DNA of 64,000 nucleotides from Sambucus nigra (taxonomy: Eukaryota; Streptophyta; Magnoliopsida; Dipsacales; Adoxaceae): positions 499,759,760-499,823,759 of the forward strand of contig OX422210.1 of assembly GCA_949130495.1 (NCBI GenBank), written 5' to 3'. The notes beneath the pieces are model-generated. The model ran no database searches. It worked only from the letters and a program-made list of their open reading frames with translations, and was not told the DNA's origin. This document shows positions 37,212 to 48,553 of this stretch, in pieces. The translations under genes were made by a program, and so were the position numbers. Each line of letters begins with the position of its first letter. Within the stretch, counting starts at the first letter, position 1.

Positions 37212-37885
37212 GAGAAATTGATAATAAGTGGTGTAGATGGGAGAACAAGGCTAAGAACAATAAGATAGGAGCACAACCGCAGGTGGTGGTGCAAAAGATG
37301 AGAGAAAAAGGAGGTTGGGCAAAGAAGAGGGCAACAATGGAGGTCGCACAAGCTTTCTCTCTCTACAAAAAGCGGGGAGTATTGAAGAAGACGAAGAAGA
37401 CAAAGATATAGAAGAGTTTGAAATAAAAAAAGAGACGTTTGAAGGGTTTCAAACTCGACGGTTAGCATTCCCCACGAGCGCACGTGCAAGGGCGGCCCCT
37501 AATCATTTCAAATGAACATGTGGCACATCGGGAAGGGTCTTGACAGCTAAAAAGACAGCATTATGTCGAATACGAAAAGACGTCTAGGGAATAGAAGGGG
37601 TTGCCTTCTTCACCAAGTTTATGTTTTGGCGCCAAAATGGGTGTGAGACTTATCCATCAGGGCCCAACGGATAATATGTTCCAACGATTCGGAAAAAACC
37701 TTGTTAAAGGGTGACTCAGATACATCGGGAAGCATTTCTACTTTTCCGAACATAGAGAAGCATCACAGGGGAGAATTTCATTTACCAGGAGTCCAAACGA
37801 GTATTTGAAAAAAGAAGGTTCATCGGATTGAGAAGTTTCGTGCAGACATTTCTTGTTCCAACAAATCTCTCCACGAAGGGCCAAA

Positions 37886-39069
37886 TGTAGAGGGGGCTTG
37901 AAAGTAATCCTGAGATTAGGGATAATTCCCTAATTGGCAATAGTGTTTGAGATTAAGCAGCCGAGGCAGCTCAAGCGTGGCAACTCTGCGCGGTAACTCA
38001 ACGAGGCAGCTTAGCGTGGCAACTCATAATTAGCTTGTTATGTTAGTCATATTGTATCTTTATTTATATTGACTGTAAGCTATAATGGTTATAATATTGT
38101 AACGAGATTAATAATGAGTTCTAGTATGAGGTCAAACGGTACTCGCGAGAGACCAGGCTTGGTAGGGCCTGGGAGAGCTTCCATGCTCTATCGAATGACC
38201 TCGTCGTGGGAACTTTAGAGGGACTTGGTTTGGAGGATTGAGAAGTAAGGCACCGTTGGGACTCATCCCAACCATCTTAGATACACCTGGTAAAACACCG
38301 AAGGACCCTGACCGTGGAACCTCGGGCGGAGCAGCTTCGAGTTCCATCGGGCGTTGAGTTGTGAACCAAACAACCCTCTACTTAATGTCATATCTATTGT
38401 AGGTGATATCACTAGCCAGCTAAACAATATCACACCTGCACTCGAGTAAACCACCGCGGTATTTGGGGCTGTCAGGCAGTCGGTGAGCCACCTCTGCGAC
38501 AACAGCCCCCCTGACACAGTGGTTGGGCAAAAGTCATGTCTTGGCATTTAATGTTTATGACGTGGAGACAACTAGTTCATCGGGCATTTAATGTTGTGAC
38601 ATAAAGTATAAGGGACGTCTTTCATGGCCTTAAATGACTGAGTTGCCTCTGGGGTGGTGTGGGGGGCTATTTAAGGACCCCAACCACCTTTGAGGAAGAG
38701 AGACCCTTTTTAGAGTCTGGGAAGTTATTACCAGACAGAGAGTTTTACCTTCTCACCATTGTTATTTATTACGAAGCTTTTAATATTTGACAGAGATTCT
38801 TGAGAGGACTAGGTGTGTTTATACCTGTCTACCAAGGTGTATCTAGGGTGCTTACTTCTCTCTCCCTCTAGCTGAGTTACTTATAAAGTTCCTTACTATC
38901 TTCTGAGCTATACACGAGACTCTTTGTGAGTTTAAACTGAGTTTAACTTCATTGCGTCTGTGTTTGTGGGTCCTATCATTAACCTAAGGCTCTGGTCAAA
39001 TAGCTTATCATTACCATACTCAAACAGGGGTTACGCCTCCATTTATCTTATCTAAAGTACCCTCCTACA
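37886..39069 (+). repeat. 3' LTR of element C (1,184 bp)
   Basis: Starts TGTAGAGGGGG after a weak purine tract (GAAGGGCCAAA, 37,875-37,885) and ends CCTCCTACA. It is colinear with the 5' LTR. Confidence 0.95.
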
Positions 39070-39251
39070 GAAGAATAAATGTCATACATTATTTTATTAA
39101 TAAACCCCCAATAATCTCTCACTTATTGTTAAAGTCATGCGATCATGTATCCAACTCTTAACACATCTACTCAATCGAGTGTTATCCAATGCAACATTGG
39201 TCATAAAATTGTCACACCCCTTGTTAGATATCTCGAATTAGGTGAAACCTA
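39070..39251. repeat. Right copy of the 182-bp sequence flanking element C
   Basis: This is a direct repeat of 24,356-24,537 that begins exactly at the right edge of element C and continues into the copia-derived sequence to its right. Confidence 0.85.
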
Positions 39252-39284
39252 TGCTTAATGTTCTTATTCCTTTTATGGGTTCTA

Positions 39285-41290
39285 TCGAACTTCCAATCAT
39301 TCCTCAATAAACATAATATATTTTAATAGCCAATTTCATTAATGGAACCTCACCCAATTTACGTAGGAAGTACCCAAGTATATAGCCTCTTTAGTTGCCT
39401 ACGAAGTTGCAATAATTTCGGCATCCTTGGTGGAGTTTGCAATGTATGATTTCTTTACACTCCTCCAACTCACAACTCCAACTCACTAGGTAAACACACA
39501 CTCCAAGGTAGAAAACTTGAAATCCTTATGTGACTGAAAATTAAGCCTTTAAACTTAAAATTTACAAAATTATCAGATTTGACCATGCCAACAACAAAGC
39601 ATATATTTGTTTTTGTATACAATATAACACACGTGAGGATTCCCACCTCCCAAACATAAGTTATGTTCCTTATCCTTTTCATATGATCAAGGGCTTTAAG
39701 ATATTCATCCATATATAGAGTGATTCCATATTTGAAAAGAAAATCCTTTCTTAGAATCCCGAGGCTAAACTTGTGAGCACAACATTAATATAAATGACAT
39801 CGAATAAGGTCAACACCTTTTATTTGATCTAGCGAAAACTTGATTACAAGGATGTGAATGGCTTGTCCTAAATTTTTTATATTAAGCTACTTGCACAACA
39901 ACACTCTTATGTAAGACAATACACCCACATCGTTCTTGATTAAGAGAATAGCATCCACATATTGTACTAGAAATACCACGACATCTTTGTCATGCTTCTT
40001 ATAAAAACATGTATTATTTCGGCTTTGATCAAAATCAAAAGATTAATTTCCTGATCAAATCGAATGTACCAAAACCTTGATGTTAGCTTAATTCCATATA
40101 TGGATATTATAATCTTACACACTTTGTTTCCCTAAATTTTTACTATGAATCCCTCGGGTTGTATCATAAAGATGAACTTGTCAAGTCAATCATTTGAGAA
40201 TGCAGTCTTGATGTTAAAATAATCTCGGTAAACTTTAGCATATCTACCGATGAGAATATTTGCTCAAAGTCAATCCATTTCTCTCGAACTTTCAATCATT
40301 CCTCTATAAACACAATATACTGTAATAGCCAATTTCACTAAAGGAACCTCACTCAATTTATGTAGTAAGTATTCGAGCATATAGCCTCTTTAGTTGCCTC
40401 CAAAGTGGCAACAATTTTGACCTCCTTTGTGGAGTCAGCAATGTATGATCGATTCACACTCCTCCAACTCACAGCTCCAACTCATTAGGTAAACACATAT
40501 TCCAAGGTAGAAAGCTTGAAATCCTTATGTGAACGAAAATTAAGTTTTTATACTTAAAAATTATGAAACTACTAGACTAAAATTTATTGACCATGCCAAC
40601 GACAAAGCATATATTCATTTTTGTACACAATATAACATACATGAGGCTTTCCACCACGCAAGCATAAGTTATGTTCCTTATCCTTTTTATATGATTAAGG
40701 GCTTTAGGATCCTGATCCATATATAAAGTGATTCCATATTTGAAAAGAAAATCCTTTCTTGGAATCCCGATGCTAAATTGATGAGCACGACATTGATATA
40801 AGTGCATCAAATGAGGAGAACATATTTTTTATCTGATTCAACGAAAGATTGATCACAAATATGTGAATGCCTTGTCCTAAGTTCTTTATATTAAGTTACC
40901 TGGATAACCACACTCTTATGTAAGACAATACACCCACCTTGTTCTCGATTTGGAGAATATTGTTCACATATTGTATTAGAAATACCATGACATTTTGTCA
41001 TGCTTCTTATACAAACATGAATTATTCGGGCTTTGATCAAAATCAAAAGATTAATTTTCTCATCAAATCGAATGTTCCAAAATCTTAATGTTAGCTTAAA
41101 TTCATATATGGATGTCTTAATCTAGCACACTTTGCATTCCTGACTTCTTACTATGAATCCCTTGGGTTGCATCATAAGATGAACTTGTCAAAATTATTTT
41201 AAGAATGCAGTCTTGATGTTAAAAGAATTCGGGTTAAGTTTTAGCATGGCTACCGACGAGAATGTTTGCTCAAAGTCAATCCATTTCTTC
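39285..41290 (-). pseudogene. Two tandem 1-kb copies of a decayed Ty1/copia RT-RNase H
   Basis: The two halves, 39,285-40,283 and 40,284-41,290, are direct repeats of about 1.0 kb. On the minus strand each runs from the start of the reverse transcriptase through its centre (YVLYVDN-like pieces) to the GSLMY and TNICFVVGMV region. Each ends in the copia RNase H motif WRSVKKSYIANSTKDAE. All frames are full of stops and shifts. They are remnants of one copia pol fragment duplicated in tandem and since diverged by some 10% or more by eye. No LTRs could be assigned. Confidence 0.8.
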
Positions 41291-42677
41291 CTAACGTCGT
41301 TAACTTAACACCAATTTTATCTGGCAACTTATGTGATAAATGTTGTGGATTAAAAGAAAATTTATTTTAACAACTAAAGATAAAAATTACTAAAAAAAAT
41401 TCAAAGTATAATTTAGAATAGAAGAAAATATATTTACAATTTGAAAAATAAAATATACCAAAAAAGAAAAAATGGAAAAAAAATTAAATTAAGCAGAAAA
41501 ATTGAAACGTTCTAAAAAACTAAAAAACAAGAAAGTTTTCAAAATTTAAAAAAAAAAGAAAGGATGGAAGGAAGTAAAACATATCATTACTCATCCCCCA
41601 ATTTACCCATTTTCATGCTCACCCATTCCCATCCCCCATCCACCCCAACATATGATCACTACCCCCACACTCATCCTCGGCCACTATCCCTAATTTCATG
41701 ATCCCTCTATATCTCAAACCCATCAACAAACACACACTGATTTGATTTAAAAAATCTAGGTGTTGCTTAGATTGCGAATTGTAAATTTTGTTGGAACCGA
41801 TGGTGGGGTGGTGTCAGCTAGCTAGTTGTTATTTTTAAATAAATTATCGATTTGTTTGAGTGGTTGAATGTGTGTGTGCATGTGATGATGGAGGCGGTTG
41901 GGGCGTGAGGATGGAGGAAATAGAGTATTCAAATTTTTAAGTTTTACCCCTAAATTGTCCTAATAAATTTTTTTTTTTAAATAAGTTGTTGAATTTTATA
42001 TAATGTTTTTAAGGTTTTTCTTTATTTTTTTAATTTGGTGTGTAATTTTCTATGTGGCGTAATTAATTGTTATAATAAAAGCTTTTTACACATCATTTAT
42101 CAAGTCAGCTCAACGAAAGCATTCCGTTAACTTCAATTGACGGAGTCATGCTTAGGAGTTCTAATTGCATTACTAAATATACTTCAGGGTTTATCGTACA
42201 AAATTAAAACTTGGGGTAAAAAATACAAATTACCCAAAACTTCAAGATTTACGGTGTCTTTTTCCAGACAAGTTTTTTACACATCATCTCTCAAGTCAGT
42301 GCCACGTCAGCATTCCATTAAATTCAACTAACAGAGTTACCTTGGAGGTTCAAATTGCATTACTAAATGAACTTCAGAGTTTTCCATGCAAAATTTAAAT
42401 ATTAGGGTAAGAATTGTAAATTGCCTCAAACTCTAGGATTTACGTTATATTTTCTCCTAATTATTTTCATAAAGACTTGTTGCATGTGTGTTTATAAAAA
42501 AAGATTACGAGATCTCTATGAAAGAATACATTACATTTACTTGAATGCATTAAAGACTAAAGTTATTACATTACTACAAAGATAAGTATATATTGAGATG
42601 GAAAGGATTGACCTCAATAATAGGTTTTTTAATGCACCTGCTCAAAACTATGACTTTTAAGTTGGTCAGAACCGATC
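41291..42677. other. Gene-free stretch with A-rich DNA and a short duplication
   Basis: The part 41,340-41,570 is very A-rich. A pyrimidine-rich stretch follows (41,585-41,700), then a duplicated MITE-like sequence at 42,082-42,455. I see no gene. Confidence 0.6.
42082..42455. repeat. Two direct copies of a 185-190 bp sequence
   Basis: The sequence starting TTTTTACACATCAT at 42,083 recurs at 42,272 with about 75-80% identity by eye. Both copies contain CATTACTAAAT and a line such as GGGTAARAATTGTAAATT. The style resembles Mutator-like MITEs of plants; the copies are direct, not inverted. Confidence 0.7.
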
Positions 42678-42682
42678 CTCTT

Positions 42683-43717
42683 TGTGGATGCGTGATATCG
42701 ATTACTTGTTGGATTCGCAAAATTTTCAATTAAAACTTATTTAATTAGAGAAAAAACTTTTAGGTAAAACCTTCTATTTCAATAAATTTTTGCAAATCGC
42801 AACTTACAACACACTTACACAAATCTGCAATGAATCTTCCGCACAAAACTCACATAGGCCGCAACCTAGAATCAGCAATGGACTCCCTGTAGAACCCACA
42901 AAAACTGCATTTCTATCTCCAGCAAGGAACACCATCGAGTCTTTCTAAGTGACCGTAGTCGTCAGCCAGCAACTCCCTCAAGAGCTACCAAAGCAGTAGT
43001 AGAGATGGAACTCCACAAGAACTAACTTCAATATATGTGATTTGGGTTCCACAAACGATTCACAAAAGAATTGGGATGTTTTGGTGTGAATCAAACACAT
43101 AAAAGATCCTAAAAGTGAAGACTAAAAGTTCTACAGAATTGCAATTTTCATGTATCAAAAGTCTTAATGAAAAAGGGCTCCACAATAGGTATTTATAGTT
43201 GAGCAAAAAATTTGAGGTAGTAAAGGTCATTAGAATGACATCTCTAAGTAGTTTGAACAACATTGAATGTCATTAGAAGCAACTTTGAGCGACCTTACAA
43301 ATGACCTATAAAATCACAAAATAGTACGGGTTCGTTTAAAGTAAACAAGAAACGACCCTTCGAGCGACCCTTCAAATGACATGTGATGTCGTTAGAAGTT
43401 GTCGTTTGAACGAGAGAAGCGGCAAAAATTATTTAAAAAATGCTCGCCTACAGATCTTGAAAAGTTATTTTGACTTAGAAAAAATTGCCTCATTTTGTTT
43501 TAACAATGTTTCGAAAAGTATCCCAATACTAAAGTAAAATATTTATGAAACTTAAACACATTCTATATGAAATTATACCTCATGTCGTGCAAATGATGAA
43601 GATGCTTGAAATTTGGATCCTTCGTCTGTAACAAATCAACGTGAACTTCTTCGACGGTTGTAGCGGTATACGACATATCCTATGTAAACTGTGAACTATG
43701 GAAATAATGTCCTTACA
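42683..43717 (-). repeat. 3' LTR of element D (1,035 bp)
   Basis: On the minus strand it starts TGTAAGGACATTATTTC and ends CGCATCCACA. It is shorter than the 5' LTR, with deletions such as the loss of about 90 bp near the end (compare 47,410-47,510). Confidence 0.88.
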
Positions 43718-45382
43718 AATCTCACCCTATGTCTATGATAATCTGAATTATCAAAATAAAAATCTTATACAAATCTAATACCCTCCCATGCAACCCAAAA
43801 GCCAAAAAGATACTAAAAATGCAAGTCTTCAAATTCTTCAAAAATCTTTAACTTTAAATCTCTTCAAATCTCTTCGCTTTCCTTGCGCTTATTTTATGTG
43901 CTTTCCAAATAATTATCAAAGTCCTACACATAATAAACAAAACAAATAATTTCGTGACATATTGAGTTTGAAATGAGATAAACATAATAATTCAAACTCC
44001 TCCATAATTCATAATTCTTTCTCCTCCTTTTTATTTGTCTGAAATAGTCAAGGAAAAGAATAAACAAAAATATTATGGAGTGTCGCGACAAGCATAGCAA
44101 AGATATAGCAAATATGCTCATGCGAGGATAAACTCAAAAGCACCTACCAACTATTTTTTATTTTTCAAAATTTTCAAGAAAAATAATTTACAAAAATATC
44201 ACACGCTATGAATTTACACTAAGATAACCAAATCATAGATACGGAATGAATGAGTGTGAATAAATTCGGTAGGAAAATCAATGCAATCAAACATAACATC
44301 TGTGCACGATGAATATGGATACTCCTAACGAATGATCTCAAAATCGTCCTTAGGTGTCAACCTGTGAATTTAAATGACGTCGACTCAATCTAATTGACAC
44401 ATCAATGTCAAATATGATTTTCACACCAATAACATCTAAATCCATGTAATGCTTTATCAAGACTTTGTCAGGACGTGCAAACCCGTTGTTTTATTTCCAA
44501 CCAAACACCCTCATAAATAATAAATCTTTATTTTTTCTATTAAGGTGATCTAAATCCTAATGGCCCCTTTTTGGCATATTTATCTTTTTATTTCCATAAT
44601 ATTTTCTCGGACTCTTTTCAAATGGTGGCCTTCTCTATGTGATTTCATTCGCAACCCTTTCCCGTGTTCACTCATCATTAATCTAAATTTTAAACAAATC
44701 CTCACGAGCAACGATTCTTACATGCACTACTTTCATTGTCAAGTTTTATCGCATTTGTTCTGTTTTAAAGACAGGATTGAGATGATAATATTTCGACCAA
44801 TATGTGATAGACAAGTACAATAATAAAAAAAAAAATCGTGCACATGTGAAATAAAGGAAATCATGAGTCAAACATGTAGGAAGTAACAACTAATCACATC
44901 TCAATGACTCCAAACATTGTAAAGCACAAAATGAAATGATGATGCGTCTCAAAACACTATCAAATAGTCATATGGATATGGAATGATGTTATGACTTGGT
45001 CATCCTAAATGTCCATTTATAAACGGTGTAAAACGAAATATAAAAATCTCTGTCTTTTACAAAAAAAATTATCAAAATAAAAAAAAATCGCTTTTTCAAT
45101 TTTTTTAAAAAAATTAAAAAATCTTTTTGTATTTTTCCAAAAAATTTCAAAAACAAAAATCTTTTGGGTTTTTACAAAAAATATATCAAAAATGAAAAAG
45201 ATAAATACAAAAGTGGTACACACTAGCAATAGTCATAAAATATCATCATAAAATCATCCTATACTAGCAAACAAGTCTAAACCTCAACCATTAGGTGCGG
45301 AGGTATTTTTCAAAGGTGTTGACATCTTATGAAAAACATCCATCAAATTATGTGAAGTCTTGAATAAAAACTTAACCTGCTC

Positions 45383-47237
45383 TCAAATATGTGCAAACTC
45401 TCTCATGTGATGTGCAAGATCATGCAAAGTATCATGTGTGGGTGCATATGTGGTAACACGTGGTAAAACTCTATGTGACACACTACCTAACTTAAAACAG
45501 AAATCCCTAAGGTGTCCTTTCTTCTTACAATGGGTGCAAACATACACGGGCCTAGAAACGTCCCTCTTAAAATGCTTAGGTCGCACTCTCTTATCGAGTA
45601 ACAGACGCCTAAGTGGGTTAGGTTGAGATCCATATGTATCTATCACAAACTGGGCAACTGGCTCGGGTGCAACTTTGGAAGTAGACGCCCCGTCATAAAC
45701 TATTCCAAATATCTCAACATTACACAAAGCGAGATCGAGGAGCATCTTTCCAACCTTCTTAGATGTGTTCTCTATAGTAACGTTGACCTCCCGGGCACAT
45801 TCGAGATCTCTCTCTAATTGTGATACACGGGCTTCAAGTTCACTCTTTTCCTGACCTACGATGATCAACGGCTCACTCAAAGAAATCTTCGTCTTCTAGA
45901 GTTGACTTGTCCATGCCTCAAACTCCCTTAAAACTTTTATCTCTCTCTCCAAATATAACACCTTAAGACCTAACTCTTTATTCAACTTCTTCGTCTTTAA
46001 GGTCTCGGCGTATAAATATTTAAAAGCTTTTTAGAGTTCACTTTCACCCTCACTTTCAAACTCGCTCTCACACTCACTAGAAACACTCGAATTATCATCG
46101 GGGCTCTCACGTGCACAATTGTCCTCATCGTTGTGGGAAAAACTAGATGGGCTCACGCGACTAGATAAGAAGGCCACACACATATCATGTGATGCCTCAT
46201 CCCCGGAATCATTCACTTCTTTTTCACTATCGCTAAGAGTGGCTGGCATAGCAATTTTCTTATCCTTTCTCTTTAGCATAGTGGGACATTAAAATACTTT
46301 GTGCCCATTTCCCTCACACTCAAAACATCTCCCCTCTTCCTCTTTCTTTTTTCTCACCGCTCTCACTGGCCTCTTCTTTCTTTTTATTTTTCTCAAAAAA
46401 CTTTTTTTGGAAGAATTTTCTTTTGAAAATTCAAGAAACGTTTTAAAAATTTTAGCAAACATGGCCACATCATTAATAATAAACTATCCCTCAGACTCGA
46501 AATCATAAACCCTCTCTTTCTTATTCTTGTCTCTCTTCCTAGACACTTCCTCATTCTTTTTCGATTGTGCCTTAAGTGCAATCTCTCTATCCTTAGGCTT
46601 AACAGTTTGGAGAACATATGTTGATCTCATAAACTTGAAGGTTTCCTACGAGTACTTCTAACTTAAGTGCATCTAATATCCCAAAAGAATTTAAAACAAT
46701 GACCTTAAGTATAAAACGGGATGGAAGTGACCTCAAAATCTTTTTAACAACCCTCGTCTCGTCAATTTTCTCACCCAAATTAAAACTCGTGTTGACTATG
46801 TGTGACAACCTAGCATAAAACTCATCAAAACACTTGGACTTTGACATGGTGATATTCTCGAATTGGGTGGTCAAATTTTGTAACTTAGACACCTTAACTG
46901 CGTTGGTACCCTCATATTTCAATTGTATGATATCACATGCCTCTTTAGCCGTGGTGCATGTTATAATATGACAGAACTCGTCAGGGGTGGCGGCTCTAAA
47001 AATAGCGCTAAGGCCACAGGAGTTAAAATTGCTCCATTTAAAAACATCCTCAGTCCAGTTAGACACGGGTTTGAGACTCGTGATATTATCGACCGTGACG
47101 GTGGGAGGAGTCCACCCTCTTTCACACATAATCCAGATACGTTCATCAATAGTCTTTAAACCAGATTCCATGCGTGCTTTCTAATAGGCATAATTTGTGC
47201 CATTAAAGACGGACAACCAATTATATAAGTTTTCCAT
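45383..47237 (-). pseudogene. Element D gag (Sirevirus-like, decayed)
   Basis: The frame starts MENLYNW at 47,237, is stopped once near 47,184 and then runs to 46,599 as a UBN2-type copia gag core (SKSKCFDEFYARLSHIVN). After frameshifts it continues with KDREIALKAQSKK, then a zinc knuckle CFECEGNGHKVF in which a TAA replaces the residue before the last Cys (about 46,285). An acidic Ser-rich stretch (46,279-46,031) and a coiled coil (EKSELEARVSQLERDLECA) follow. A second CCHC knuckle is CTHCKKKGHLRDFC at about 45,530. A coiled coil plus two knuckles fits the large Sirevirus gag. No protease follows. Confidence 0.8.
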
Positions 47238-47335
47238 CAGAAAAATTGCAAAACATTTCAAAATCAGATTTTTTGAAAAAATCGATATCACAAAAATTTT
47301 GCAAAAAAAGGATCTCACGGTAATTTGGTGAAACC

Positions 47336-47348
47336 GGCTCTGATACCA
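47336..47348 (-). other. Primer binding site of element D (initiator tRNA-Met)
   Basis: Minus-strand TGGTATCAGAGCC lies 3 bp inside the 5' LTR edge, an exact match to the common initiator-Met site. Confidence 0.92.
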
Positions 47349-47351
47349 ATT

Positions 47352-48523
47352 TGTGAATGTGTGATATCAATTAGTTGTTGGATTCGCAAATTTTCAATTA
47401 AAACTTATTTAATTAGAGTCAGTCTTAAATCCAAATTAATAAATCCTAATCATACATCTATGTGATCAAATCATTCAAATCTAACAATCACAAATTGCGG
47501 GACAAACGAATTTTAGGAAAAACAAAACTTTCGAGTAAAACCTTTTATTTCAATAAATGTTTGCAAATCGTAACTTACAACACACTTATAGAAATCTGCA
47601 ATGAATCTTCTGCAGAAAACTCACATAGGCCGCAATCTAGAATCAGCAATGGACCCCCTCAAGAACCCATAATAATCGCAGCTCTATCTCCAATAAGGAA
47701 CGCCCTCGAGTCTTCCCAAGTGATCGTTGTTGTCAGCCAACAACTCCCTCAAGAGCTACCAAAGCAGCAGTAGAGATGGCACTCCAAAAAAACAAACTTC
47801 AATAGAAGTGATTTGGGTTCCACAAACGATTCAGAAAAGAATTGGGAGGTGTGAATCAAATGCATAAAAATTCCTAAAAGTGAGGACTAAAAGTTCTGCA
47901 GAATTGTAATTTTTGTGTATCAAAAGTCTTAATGAAAATGGTCTCCACGACAAGTATTTATAGCTGAGCAAAAAAGTTGAGGCGGTGGAGGTCGTTTGAA
48001 CGACATCTTTAAGTCGTTTGAATGACATTGAATGCCGTTAGAAGCAACTTCGAGCGACATTACAAACAACCTATAAAATCACAAAACAGTACGGGTTCAT
48101 TGAACGACCTACAAACTCCCTTCGAGCGACCCTTCAAACGACATGTCATTTCGTTAGAAGTTGTCGTTTGAACGACATGTCAATGTCTTTTAAACAACAT
48201 TGCCTTGTCATTTGAACGACAAAAGCGACAAAAAATATTTTAAAAATGCTCGCCTACAGGTTTTGAAAAATTGTTTTGACTTAGAAAAAATTGCCTCAAT
48301 TTGTTTTAAAACAGTTTCGAAAAGTATCCCAATACAAAAGTAAAACATATACGAAATTTAAACACATTCTATATGAAATTATACCTCATGTCGTGCAAAT
48401 GATGAAGATGCTTGAAATTCGAATTCGTCGTCTTGAACAAATGAACGTGAACTTCTTAGACGGTTGTAGCAGTATACGACATATCACATGTAAACTATGG
48501 ACTATCGAAATAATATCCTTACA
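47352..48523 (-). repeat. 5' LTR of element D (1,172 bp)
   Basis: On the minus strand it starts TGTAAGGATATTATTTC and ends CACATTCACA. It is a direct repeat of 42,683-43,717. Confidence 0.9.
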
Positions 48524-48553
48524 CTCTTTATATATTAAGATATATATAATTTT

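Larger units (their letters stand above)
24538..39069 (+). mobile_element. Element C: complete Tat-lineage Ty3/gypsy retrotransposon, 14.5 kb
   Basis: Two LTRs of exactly 1,184 bp bound the element (24,538-25,721 and 37,886-39,069), with 5-bp terminal inverted repeats TGTAG/CTACA. A probable tRNA-Arg primer binding site follows the 5' LTR. Inside are gag, then protease, RT, RNase H, second RNase H and integrase in one frame with stops. Two antisense ORFs and a 55-bp tandem array lie before the 3' LTR. The first ~320 bp of the LTRs show about 12 differences by eye, mostly transitions. The flanking pentamers (AACTA and GAAGA) do not match. The flanks instead share a 182-bp repeat. Confidence 0.92.
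42683..48523 (-). mobile_element. Element D: complete, pol-less Sirevirus-like LTR retrotransposon
   Basis: Reading the minus strand, this has a 5' LTR (48,523-47,352), primer binding site TGGTATCAGAGCC (47,348-47,336), a decayed copia-type gag (47,237 to about 45,383), non-coding sequence, a purine tract ATAGGGTGAGATT (43,730-43,718) and a 3' LTR (43,717-42,683). The element is flanked by perfect target duplications CTCTT (42,678-42,682 and 48,524-48,528). Protease, integrase and RT are absent, so it could only move with enzymes supplied in trans, or it lost pol by deletion. Its 3' part matches element E in inverted orientation. Confidence 0.9.

Noticed and set aside
37001..37489. Minus-strand ORF of 162 aa rich in Leu/Pro, overlapping the start of the PMD gene
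   Set aside because: It is in another frame of the PMD gene's first exon, which has the recognisable start and composition. The Leu-rich run comes from CT-rich DNA.
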